From an uncultured bacterium (GTDB taxonomy: Bacteria; Planctomycetota; Phycisphaerae; Phycisphaerales; SM1A02): a stretch of DNA of 7,502 bases. Position numbers and translations under genes: made by a program. The notes beneath the pieces are model-generated. The model did no database searches, was not told where the DNA came from, and saw only the letters and a list, made by a program, of their open reading frames with translations. The stretch is taken from contig CAJACJ010000543.1 in NCBI GenBank assembly GCA_903938205.1, positions 1-7,502 on the forward strand, in the 5' to 3' direction. Shown here piece after piece: positions 1-6,682 of the stretch (its first letter is position 1; every line of letters starts with the position of its first letter).

Positions 1-13
1 CATACTGCCGTGC

Positions 14-19
14 CATAAT
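14..19 (+). promoter_or_regulatory. Possible -10 element upstream of the large surface-protein gene
   Basis: CATAAT matches five of six bases of the sigma70 -10 consensus and lies about 50 bases before the chosen ATG. A -35 element at normal spacing would fall before the first base of the window, so the promoter cannot be tested here. A six-base match alone is weak evidence. Confidence 0.2.
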
Positions 20-69
20 TTGCGCCGCTGCTAGCCTAGTTTTCTGCCCACTGATTGCACACAAGACCA

Positions 70-3000
70 ATGCATTTTCAATTTCAATCTGTGAGTTTCT
101 TCGGAAAGCGCGCGCAAGTTTTTGTGGCCCGCGCAATGTCCGCATGCGCATTGCGAGTCAACGTACTTGCGTTGATGGTTGTGGCGGCTTTCTCAGTTGC
201 ATTGCTTGCTCCAAACGTACGCGCGCAAACCGTGATTGAAAACTTCAACGACAATGTGCTCTCTACCGCGGACTGGACAACCTATTCCAGTTCTTCATCG
301 GTTGCGGTTTCAGAAACCAACAGCCGCCTCCAATTCTCAACCGCGTCCAATCCTCTTATTGACGCAAACGCTTGGAACCACGCAGAAATTTCCAGCACGT
401 GGGGATTGGGAACCAAAGCCAACATTCAACTGAAGATGGATGTGAATTTTGTGCCACAAGTGGGCACATCGCTTTCAACTGCCAACACGGGCATGATGGT
501 TTTATTTTCGCCCGTCGATTTCGTCGCATCCACAAATGGAATTGCCGACGGTTTTGGCGTGATCTTTGGCTCAGAACTTTCTTCCTTCGCCAATTACAAC
601 TATCGCGTTATCTCTGTTATCAAAGTTGTGAATGGTCAGCCTATTACGTTGAAATCTTTTTATAACGCCAACGGCACGAACGATTTCTTCGACTCCGTGA
701 ATCCCACAGTCTCCAGATTCACGCTTGCGCCTTCATCAACTGTGTATGTCAGCTATTTGGTGGCCAGTAGCACGCTGCAAGTTTCAACCGCGATGAACGC
801 TCCATTTCCTGCGATTTCCGCCTTGGTTCCCAACGCAGCATTAAGCACACAACGACCGCTGCGCCTTTCGCTGGGCGGATACGCGGTTGGACCCACAAAA
901 CCGCTTGTGGGTACACAAGCATGGATTGACAATGTCACGCTGCAACAAGGCGCGCGCGTGTACCGATCGACTGGCTTGAACGCCACCGATGGCAGCAGCA
1001 CCACTGGCATCGCTCTGACTTGGAATGCAGCTCCCGATGCAGTCAGTTACAACATCTATCGCTCCGTCAATTCTGGGTTGGCGTATTTAATCAAGAACAG
1101 CACGACCACTTCATATACCGATGTGCCTTCTAGCACCAACAGTTTGATTGCGGGCGTCAACTACACCTACGTTGTGCGCGCGCTTTCCGCGGCAGGAAAT
1201 GAATCCGAATCCAGCAACGCCGATGTAGGTTGGTTCAATATTGGGCCAGCCACAAATTTGGTGGCAACTGATGGAACTCTTTCAACTGGCGTCAATTTAA
1301 CTTGGACTGCTCCAACGGCTCCATCGGCGGGCATTGGATACAAAGTGATGCGCGCCACTGGATCCGCCGCTGCCACTCAGATTGCGCTCACTAGCCTGAC
1401 AAATTACTTGGACACCACCGCAGTAGCGGGAACTCTGTACACCTATTCAATTATTGCGGCCACTGGCGCGGGCGATTCGTTAACGACAAGCAACACCAAT
1501 ACTGGTTGGCGATTCATCGCGGCGCCAACCGTGACATCCGTTGTTCCAAATTCTGGACCGATTGCAGGCGGAACCGCAATCACAATCACCGGAACAAACT
1601 TTACTGGCGCAGGCGTGACCCTTGGCGGAGTCGCGCCGACAAGCGTGGTTGTGGTTTCTCCAACACAAATCACAGCGGTTACGCCAACAGGACAATCTTC
1701 ATCGATCAATATTGTTGCCAATCTTGTAGTGACAACTCTTGGTGGAAGCGTGACCAAAACCGGCGCGTTTACGTATGTCGTGGCGCCAACACTTACTTCG
1801 GTTACGCCCAGTGCTGGACCTATTGCGGCTGGCGCAACCCTCACTCTTACGGGAACCAATTTCCTCGCTGGTGCAACTGTGAAAGTTGGCGGAGTCGCTG
1901 CGACCAGCGTGGTTGTTGTGAGTTCAACTTCCATCACGGCGGTCACGCCAGCCGGCGCTGCGGGAGTGAAAGATGTTGCGGTGACAACTGTTGGTGGAAC
2001 GGCCACTAAGACGGCTGCGTTCACGTATGTCGCGCTTCCAACCATCACCACAGTCACTCCGATCTCTGGACCTGCCGCGGGTGGAACCACTATCACTATT
2101 GCTGGCACTAATTTGAGCGGCGCTACTAGCGTGAAAGTTGGCGGTGTTGCCGCGACTATTTTGACCAACACAGCGACGGTCATTACCGCAAGGACCTCCG
2201 CTGGAACTGCTGGTGCGCAAAGTGTGGCCGTGACAACCATTGGTGGAACCACCACCAAAGCAAGCGCGTTCACGTATGTCGCGCTTCCAACTATTGCAAG
2301 TGTGTCGCCAACATCGGGTCCGCTGACTGCAGGGACATCGATCACCATTGCTGGAACTAATTTGACAGGCGCAACAGTGACAGTTGGCGGCGTCGCTGCG
2401 ACCAGCATTGTTGCAACGGCGACTTCTATTACAGCGAAGACACCAGCGGGAACAGCGGGTGCGAAAAATATTGTTGTGACCACCGCTGGCGGAGTGGTGA
2501 CCAAGGCAAGTGCGTTCACCTATGTCGCGCTTCCAACCATCGTAAGTGTCTCGCCAACATCGGGTCCGCTGACAGCAGGAACTTCCATCACCATTGTTGG
2601 AACCAACTTTATTGTTGGGGCAACAACTGTAAAAGTTGGCGGAGTCGCTGCGACCAGCGTTGTTGCAACGGCCACTTCTATTACTGCGGTTACGCCAGCT
2701 GGCGCAGTGGGCGCCAAAGATATTGTTGTCACTACCGCTGGCGGAACTGCGACTAAAACAGCCGCGTTCACTTACATCGCGCTTCCAACTATTACCACAG
2801 TCTCGCCGATCTCTGGACCTATCGCTGGCGGAACATCGATCACAATCACCGGCACTAATTTAATAGGCGCAACAGTGAAAATTGGTGGTGTTGCGGCGAC
2901 CAGCGTTGTTGCCACGGCGACTTCTATTACCGCAAAGACCCCCGCTGGAACCGCGAGCGCGCAAAGCGTGGCCGTGACAACCGTTGGTGGAACCGCCACC

Positions 3001-4788
3001 AAAGCAAGCGCGTTCACGTATGTCGCTCTTCCAACTATTGCAAGCGTGTCGCCAACATCAGGTCCGCTGACTGCAGGGACAACGATCACGATTGCTGGAG
3101 CCAACTTTGTGGTGGGCGCCACCAATGTGACAGTTGGCGGCGTCGCTGCGACCAGCATTGTTGCAACGGCGACTTCCATTACAGCGAAGACGCCAGCGGG
3201 AACAGCGGGCGCGAAAGATGTTGTTGTCACCACCGCTGGTGGAGTGGTGACCAAGACTGGCGCGTTCACGTATGTCGCGCTTCCAACCATCGCAAGTGTC
3301 TCGCCAACATCGGGCCCGCTGACTGCAGGAACATCGATCACGATTGCTGGAACTAATTTGATAGGCGCAACAGTGAAAATTGGTGGAACTGCCGCGACTA
3401 GCGTTGTTGCCACGGCAACTTCTATTACAGCGAAGACGCCAGCGGGTTTAGTTGGCGCCAAAGATGTTGTGGTGACCACCGCTGGCGGCGTGGCGACTAA
3501 GACAGCTGCGTTCACATACGTCGCTCTTCCAACCATCACCACAGTCGCGCCGATCTCTGGACCTGTCGCTGGCGGAACCACGATCACAATCACCGGCACT
3601 AATTTGATAGGCGCAACAGTGAAAGTTGGTGGAACTGCGGCGACCAGCGTTGTTGCAACGGCGACTTCTATTACCGCAAAGACCCCCGCTGGAACAGCGG
3701 GCGCGCAAAGCGTTGCGGTGACAACCATTGGCGGAACCGCCACCAAAGCAAGCGCGTTCACGTATGTCGCGCTTCCAACTATTGCAAGCGTGTCGCCAAC
3801 ATCGGGTCCGCTGACTGCAGGGACATCGATCACGATTGCTGGAACAAACTTTATTACCGGCGCAACTGTGAAAGTTGGCGGTATCGCTGCGACTAGCGTT
3901 GTTATTGTGAGTTCAACTTCCATCACGGCGGTCACACCAGCCGGTACTGCGGGCGCCAGAGATGTTGTTGTCACCACCGCTGGCGGCGTGGTGACAAAGA
4001 CGGCTGCCTTCACGTATGTCGCGCTTCCTACCATCACCTTAGTCACTCCAATCTCTGGACCTGTCACAGGCGGAACCATTATCAACTTTGCCGGCACCAA
4101 TTTGACGGGCGCCACTAGTGTGAAAGTTGGCGGTGTTACGGCGACTCTTTTGAGCAACACCTCGACCTTGATTTCCGCAAGAACCCCCGCTGGAACCGCG
4201 GGCCTGAAGAGCATTACGGTGACAACGGCTGGTGGAACCGCTACCAAGGCGAACGCCTTCACCTATGTCGCTTCATTCACATCGGATGAAACCGACTCAG
4301 ACAACAACACCAACGATGGCGGTAGCGTTGTTGCTGGCAAGAACAACAAAGGCAATGACACAAGCGCTGGGCAATCAGCAACTCGCGCCGCAACTGATGA
4401 TGTTGCCTCCGCGCAAATGGGCGTTGCGTTGTACTTGCAAACTGTGGCGCAATATGGTGACACGCAAACACTGTGCGATGAGTTGGCGACTGATGGAACC
4501 AGCTCTGCAATGAGTGAGACCACGCTGAATGAAACAAGTGACATCACTGTCGACACTGAGCCTCAACCCATTGACCTTGACCACAACGGTGAAGCAGATA
4601 TCTGCCAACTTCGCCGCGGCGATCTTGATCTTGACGGCTCCATTACGGAACTCGACGTCGCGATCTTGCTTGACATGGTCGACTCCCAACCAATCCTGGG
4701 CATTGGCGATCTTGACGGCAACGATGTCGTGGACTCGGCGGACATCAGCATGATGCTGTTGCTAATGCCTGAGCCTGTGCGTTTGTAG
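70..4788 (+). CDS. Large secreted IPT/TIG-repeat protein with FN3-like domains and C-terminal dockerin-like module
   Basis: Predicted exported protein of about 1572 residues; I do not recognise a named gene. Counting from ATG 70, a long basic n-region is followed by a hydrophobic core (about residues 30-46) and an Ala-rich cleavage site ending VRA, with cleavage likely after residue 52. Residues 53-297 form a beta-rich region with a LamG/concanavalin-like look (starts TVIENFNDN, ends WIDNVTLQQG). Two fibronectin type III-like domains follow (about 298-389 and 391-482; LTWNAAPDAVSYNIYRS in the first). Eleven IPT/TIG domains fill 484-1400, each with a P-x-SGP-x-x-GGT-like start and ending FTYV or FTYI. 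An Asn/Asp-rich linker leads to three Asp-rich calcium-type loops near 1502, 1518 and 1547, the last two resembling a dockerin. The mature part has only two cysteines (1469, 1512). A surface adhesion or carbohydrate-binding scaffold role is inference; no catalytic motif was seen. Start is uncertain: TTG 55 directly follows an in-frame stop, and ATG 136 would give a classical 30-residue signal peptide. None has a strong ribosome binding site. Confidence 0.9.
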   Translation: MHFQFQSVSFFGKRAQVFVARAMSACALRVNVLALMVVAAFSVALLAPNVRAQTVIENFNDNVLSTADWTTYSSSSSVAVSETNSRLQFSTASNPLIDANAWNHAEISSTWGLGTKANIQLKMDVNFVPQVGTSLSTANTGMMVLFSPVDFVASTNGIADGFGVIFGSELSSFANYNYRVISVIKVVNGQPITLKSFYNANGTNDFFDSVNPTVSRFTLAPSSTVYVSYLVASSTLQVSTAMNAPFPAISALVPNAALSTQRPLRLSLGGYAVGPTKPLVGTQAWIDNVTLQQGARVYRSTGLNATDGSSTTGIALTWNAAPDAVSYNIYRSVNSGLAYLIKNSTTTSYTDVPSSTNSLIAGVNYTYVVRALSAAGNESESSNADVGWFNIGPATNLVATDGTLSTGVNLTWTAPTAPSAGIGYKVMRATGSAAATQIALTSLTNYLDTTAVAGTLYTYSIIAATGAGDSLTTSNTNTGWRFIAAPTVTSVVPNSGPIAGGTAITITGTNFTGAGVTLGGVAPTSVVVVSPTQITAVTPTGQSSSINIVANLVVTTLGGSVTKTGAFTYVVAPTLTSVTPSAGPIAAGATLTLTGTNFLAGATVKVGGVAATSVVVVSSTSITAVTPAGAAGVKDVAVTTVGGTATKTAAFTYVALPTITTVTPISGPAAGGTTITIAGTNLSGATSVKVGGVAATILTNTATVITARTSAGTAGAQSVAVTTIGGTTTKASAFTYVALPTIASVSPTSGPLTAGTSITIAGTNLTGATVTVGGVAATSIVATATSITAKTPAGTAGAKNIVVTTAGGVVTKASAFTYVALPTIVSVSPTSGPLTAGTSITIVGTNFIVGATTVKVGGVAATSVVATATSITAVTPAGAVGAKDIVVTTAGGTATKTAAFTYIALPTITTVSPISGPIAGGTSITITGTNLIGATVKIGGVAATSVVATATSITAKTPAGTASAQSVAVTTVGGTATKASAFTYVALPTIASVSPTSGPLTAGTTITIAGANFVVGATNVTVGGVAATSIVATATSITAKTPAGTAGAKDVVVTTAGGVVTKTGAFTYVALPTIASVSPTSGPLTAGTSITIAGTNLIGATVKIGGTAATSVVATATSITAKTPAGLVGAKDVVVTTAGGVATKTAAFTYVALPTITTVAPISGPVAGGTTITITGTNLIGATVKVGGTAATSVVATATSITAKTPAGTAGAQSVAVTTIGGTATKASAFTYVALPTIASVSPTSGPLTAGTSITIAGTNFITGATVKVGGIAATSVVIVSSTSITAVTPAGTAGARDVVVTTAGGVVTKTAAFTYVALPTITLVTPISGPVTGGTIINFAGTNLTGATSVKVGGVTATLLSNTSTLISARTPAGTAGLKSITVTTAGGTATKANAFTYVASFTSDETDSDNNTNDGGSVVAGKNNKGNDTSAGQSATRAATDDVASAQMGVALYLQTVAQYGDTQTLCDELATDGTSSAMSETTLNETSDITVDTEPQPIDLDHNGEADICQLRRGDLDLDGSITELDVAILLDMVDSQPILGIGDLDGNDVVDSADISMMLLLMPEPVRL
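1519..4269 (+). repeat. Eleven tandem IPT/TIG-encoding repeats (82-87 codons each)
   Basis: In-frame units begin at 1519, 1780, 2032, 2281, 2527, 2779, 3025, 3277, 3523, 3769 and 4021. Units 3-11 all open with Ala-Leu-Pro-Thr-Ile and end Phe-Thr-Tyr-Val or -Ile. Two openings alternate. Type A (ISGP followed by GGT) is in units 3, 6, 9 and 11. Type B (TSGPLTAGT) is in units 4, 5, 7, 8 and 10. This gives a higher-order A-B-B period of about 744-747 bases from unit 3 to 6 to 9. Units 1 and 2 are more diverged. Long stretches are nearly identical at the DNA level between units, pointing to duplication or gene conversion within the array. The family (Ig-like, plexin/transcription-factor fold) is common in bacterial surface proteins. 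Confidence 0.95.
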
Positions 4789-4865
4789 GCCAGACTCTGC
4801 GCCGTATCAACCCTGGACTTATTTCCACTCAATGGCGGCATTGAAGGGCTATTCGTTGGATTTTT

Positions 4866-4901
4866 GTTTGGGAAATCGGTTTCATCAAACCCCGCCCAAA
4901 C
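4866..4901 (+). terminator. Inverted repeat after the large gene; possible terminator without a U-tract
   Basis: GTTTGGG at 4866-4872 pairs with CCCAAAC at 4895-4901. Inside it GGTTT (4878-4882) pairs with AAACC (4887-4891) around a CATC loop. That gives a 12-bp two-part stem about 78 bases after the stop codon of the large gene and just before the rpmH promoter. No T-run follows on either strand, so it does not meet the usual definition of an intrinsic terminator. It could stop or protect the long mRNA end, or bind a protein; the position favours a boundary role. Confidence 0.35.
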
Positions 4902-4916
4902 GCACAAATACAGCAG

Positions 4917-4945
4917 TTGAGTTTGTGGCAGATTTGCAGTATCAT
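4917..4945 (+). promoter_or_regulatory. Predicted sigma70-type promoter for rpmH-aroK
   Basis: TTGAGT at 4917-4922 (four of six to TTGACA) and TATCAT at 4940-4945 (four of six to TATAAT) are separated by exactly 17 bases. Transcription would begin near 4952, giving a leader of only about 20 bases ahead of the rpmH ATG and leaving room for its ribosome binding site. It lies after the inverted repeat that closes the preceding gene, which suits a fresh transcription unit. Confidence 0.5.
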
Positions 4946-4960
4946 ATTCGACCCTACTTG

Positions 4961-4965
4961 AAGGA
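4961..4965 (+). promoter_or_regulatory. Ribosome binding site of rpmH
   Basis: AAGGA with six bases before ATG 4972 is one of the clearest Shine-Dalgarno sequences in the window and fixes the start of the short L34 gene. Confidence 0.7.
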
Positions 4966-4971
4966 ACCGAC

Positions 4972-5106
4972 ATGCATTATCCGCACAAACTCAGCCGCAT
5001 TAAAAAGCTCCGTAAAGTTGGCTTCCGAGCCCGAATGAAGACCAGCAAGGGTCGCGCTATTGTCAATCGTCAACGACGTATTGGCCGCAAAGTGAAGACC
5101 CGCTAA
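4972..5106 (+). CDS. rpmH: 50S ribosomal protein L34
   Basis: A 44-residue, strongly basic protein, the normal size for bacterial L34, a small component of the large ribosomal subunit that packs against 23S rRNA. The diagnostic core GFRARM is at residues 17-22, followed by KTSKGR and the family's typical Arg/Lys-rich tail RQRRIGRK. The start is fixed by ATG after AAGGA. The N-terminus (MHYPHKLSRIKK) lacks the usual K-R-T-[FY]-Q-P opening of L34, so the first dozen residues are atypical. The gene sits behind its own predicted promoter and is followed after six bases by aroK in the same frame, so the two are probably co-transcribed. In most bacteria rpmH is followed by rnpA; no rnpA is seen here. 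It is easily missed because it is so short. Confidence 0.95.
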   Translation: MHYPHKLSRIKKLRKVGFRARMKTSKGRAIVNRQRRIGRKVKTR

Positions 5107-5112
5107 ATCAGC

Positions 5113-5685
5113 GTGTCAGCATCAACAATATTGGTTTTGATTGGCCTGCGACTTTCCGGAAAGTCCACGCTTGGTTCTATTGTGGCCGCGCATTTGCAAC
5201 AAGACTTTGTGGATCTGGACCAAAAGGTCTTGCAGAAACTTGGCGCCACAAGTGTTACCAAAACATTTCACGATATTGGCGAGGCCGCGTGGCGCGAGAC
5301 TGAGCGCGTTGAACTTACAAACTTGCTGGCCGCAAAAAAAGAATGCGTACTTTCACTTGGTGGCGGAACGCCAACCGCGCCTGGTGTTGCAGATATTTTG
5401 CAAACTGCAAAGGCGCGAAATGAAATCTTCATCGCCTTGCTGGATCCAGGTGAAATAGAACTTGTGAATCGATTGAGAAACAATCGCGGCGATCGACCGT
5501 TGCTCAACGCGGCCCAAGCAAGTGGTGACGTAGCCGCCGACGCCGCCGCGGAAGTGCGCGCGCTCTTTGAAAGCCGAATGCCGTTGTATCGCTCGCTGGC
5601 CAACGTCATTGTGGATACGAACGAAAGCGAATCTGCATGCGCCAAGACATTGCTTGCCGCGTTTGCCGCCGCGCGTGCAAAGTAA
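5113..5685 (+). CDS. aroK: Shikimate kinase
   Basis: A 190-residue cytoplasmic enzyme, about the usual 170-190 residues. It phosphorylates the 3-hydroxyl of shikimate with ATP, the fifth step of the shikimate pathway to chorismate and aromatic amino acids. Visible motifs in order are the P-loop GLRLSGKST (11-19), the shikimate-binding FVDLD (32-36, with D34 and D36), the GEAAWRETE segment (56-64) with R61, SLGGGT (81-86), the LID region NRGDRPLL (124-131), and ESRMPLY (153-159) with R155. The GTG start lies six bases after the rpmH stop; an in-frame stop closes it upstream, so no longer start is possible. No strong ribosome binding site is seen, which suggests translational coupling to rpmH. 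The P-loop has Leu14 where Gly is common in this family. aroK and aroL cannot be told apart by sequence alone. Confidence 0.93.
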   Translation: MSASTILVLIGLRLSGKSTLGSIVAAHLQQDFVDLDQKVLQKLGATSVTKTFHDIGEAAWRETERVELTNLLAAKKECVLSLGGGTPTAPGVADILQTAKARNEIFIALLDPGEIELVNRLRNNRGDRPLLNAAQASGDVAADAAAEVRALFESRMPLYRSLANVIVDTNESESACAKTLLAAFAAARAK

Positions 5686-5699
5686 AACACAACGCCACT

Positions 5700-6455
5700 C
5701 TATTTTCCAGACGTTGTATCCGGCTTCACGCGCACCAATGGGCGAGCGACTTCAATACCGCGCTCATCCAAAGCGATCACGCCTAATTCACGCAACGCCG
5801 ATTGCGCTGCGGCTTGCTCGCCGGCTTTTTTACTGGCTCCCCAACACGATGTGAAGCGCCGATCACCGCTCAATACCGCTATTTCAAAGCACTTCGCGTG
5901 GTCAGGCCCCTTCTCATCAAGAATCATGTAAATAGGCGGCGACATGCGCAGGGAAACCAGCGTTTGCTGAAGCACACTCTTGAAATTATGTTGGTGCCCG
6001 CCGTGCAATGACTCATGAATGCGCGGTCCAAGATGGCGAAGAATAAACTCCTGCGCCGGAGCAAGTCCCCCGTCCAAGTAAATCGCGCCAATGATGGACT
6101 CCAATACCGCCGCGCTCACCGAGCCCGGAAGCGTGGCCGCGGGCCCCATGCCCTTGCCAAGGCGCAATGCCTCGTGCAATTTTAATTCAACCGCAATCTC
6201 CGCGCACACTTGTCGGCTGACCGCGTGGCTTTTCACCTTGGTCAAATCACCTTCAAGACTTTCCGCAAGCGAGCGAAATAAATGCTCGCACACCACAAGA
6301 CCAAGCACCGCGTCGCCTAAAAATTCTTGGCGCTCGTTGCTCTTTGATCGATGGTCCGACAGCGACGCGTGCGTCAATGCCGTTTCCAAAAGAGTCATAT
6401 CTTGAAAGTGATAGCCAATGCGATTTTGAACTTCTGCAAACGGAATTTCTTTCAC
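5700..6455 (-). CDS. rnc: Ribonuclease III
   Basis: A 251-residue double-strand-specific endoribonuclease (E. coli enzyme 226), acting in rRNA maturation, mRNA processing and turnover of RNA duplexes. The N-terminal endonuclease domain (about 1-150) has the signature NERQEFLGDAVLG (40-52), with E41, E44 and D48, and the second acidic segment VLESIIGAIYLDGG (117-130), with E119. D48 and E119 match E. coli D45 and E117. The position of E. coli D114 is Ala116. A double-stranded-RNA-binding domain follows (about 157-225), with NFKSVLQQ, GPDHAKCFEI and GASKKAGEQAAAQSAL, and then a tail of about 25 residues. The start is GTG (6455-6453) after AAGAGG five bases upstream. The gene converges on aroK with 14 bases between stops and no clear bidirectional terminator. 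Its upstream region contains a long hairpin that could be an autoregulatory cleavage site. Confidence 0.97.
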   Translation of the reverse strand: MKEIPFAEVQNRIGYHFQDMTLLETALTHASLSDHRSKSNERQEFLGDAVLGLVVCEHLFRSLAESLEGDLTKVKSHAVSRQVCAEIAVELKLHEALRLGKGMGPAATLPGSVSAAVLESIIGAIYLDGGLAPAQEFILRHLGPRIHESLHGGHQHNFKSVLQQTLVSLRMSPPIYMILDEKGPDHAKCFEIAVLSGDRRFTSCWGASKKAGEQAAAQSALRELGVIALDERGIEVARPLVRVKPDTTSGK

Positions 6456-6460
6456 AAGAA

Positions 6461-6466
6461 CCTCTT
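6461..6466 (-). promoter_or_regulatory. Ribosome binding site of rnc
   Basis: On the minus strand AAGAGG stands five bases before the GTG codon at 6455-6453. It supports this GTG as the true rnc start, agreeing with the N-terminal length of RNase III relatives. Confidence 0.6.
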
Positions 6467-6497
6467 ACCGCATGGGCGGCTCAAAACGACTCAGTGT

Positions 6498-6556
6498 CGC
6501 GGGTTCTCCAGAAGACTCCCATTTGATAAATGAGGAAGTCCACTGGAGATCACGCG
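6498..6556 (-). promoter_or_regulatory. Long imperfect hairpin in the presumed rnc leader
   Basis: A 59-base imperfect palindrome begins about 42 bases upstream of the rnc start. On the minus-strand RNA the pairs are CGCG with CGCG (6553-6556 / 6498-6501), CTCCAG with CTGGAG (6543-6548 / 6506-6511), then ACT with AGT, CC with GG, and CATTT with AAATG around an ATC loop (6525-6527). There are two single-base bulges and a few mismatches. I count about 24 pairs. One position (6541/6513) is a G-U pair only in the minus-strand transcript and an A-C mismatch in the other, favouring function in the rnc mRNA. No T-run follows it, so an intrinsic terminator is unlikely. Role as an RNase III target is inference. 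Confidence 0.5.
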
Positions 6557-6612
6557 TTCAAGCTGCTCACGCGAGCGACTTGGTCAATACGTCAAACTCA
6601 GATCAGTTATTC

Positions 6613-6641
6613 ATTTAAGCAATTCAGCAAAGGCACATCAA
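6613..6641 (-). promoter_or_regulatory. Candidate promoter for rnc
   Basis: On the minus strand TTGATG (6641-6636) and TTAAAT (6618-6613) are separated by exactly 17 bases; each matches four of six consensus positions. Transcription from here would begin near 6606 and place the long hairpin inside a leader of about 150 bases. The surrounding DNA is AT-rich, so a chance match is possible. Confidence 0.3.
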
Positions 6642-6682
6642 CAAAAAATCAAATGTTCGCAGGCAATTCAAAGCAAATTCAT

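Noticed and set aside
55..69. TTG at 55 as the start of the large protein
   Set aside because: It stays in frame and directly follows a stop codon, so it is possible. ATG 70 was preferred because TTG is rarer and neither has a good ribosome binding site.
2772..4262. Long minus-strand frames under the IPT/TIG array (2772-4262 and 1443-2519)
   Set aside because: They follow from the repeated codon pattern of the sense strand. The predicted proteins are low-complexity Val/Pro/Ala repeats in register with the units, without start signals.
1519..4269. Regular repeats considered as a CRISPR array or satellite
   Set aside because: The units are about 250 bases, in frame throughout, and encode a clear Ig-like domain.
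4563..4973. Minus-strand frame of 136 codons across the end of the large gene and the gap
   Set aside because: It is mostly antisense to the dockerin-like coding region, has no family resemblance, and overlaps the predicted rpmH promoter.
5686..5699. Search for a bidirectional terminator between aroK and rnc
   Set aside because: The 14 bases hold no inverted repeat or T-run; any terminator must lie within the coding ends or depend on Rho.
6532..6541. GAGGAAGTCC resembles the conserved GAGGAAAGTCC of RNase P RNA
   Set aside because: One base is missing, the other conserved RNase P elements are absent, and the gap is far too short for a 350-400-base RNA. The bases are explained by one arm of the hairpin.
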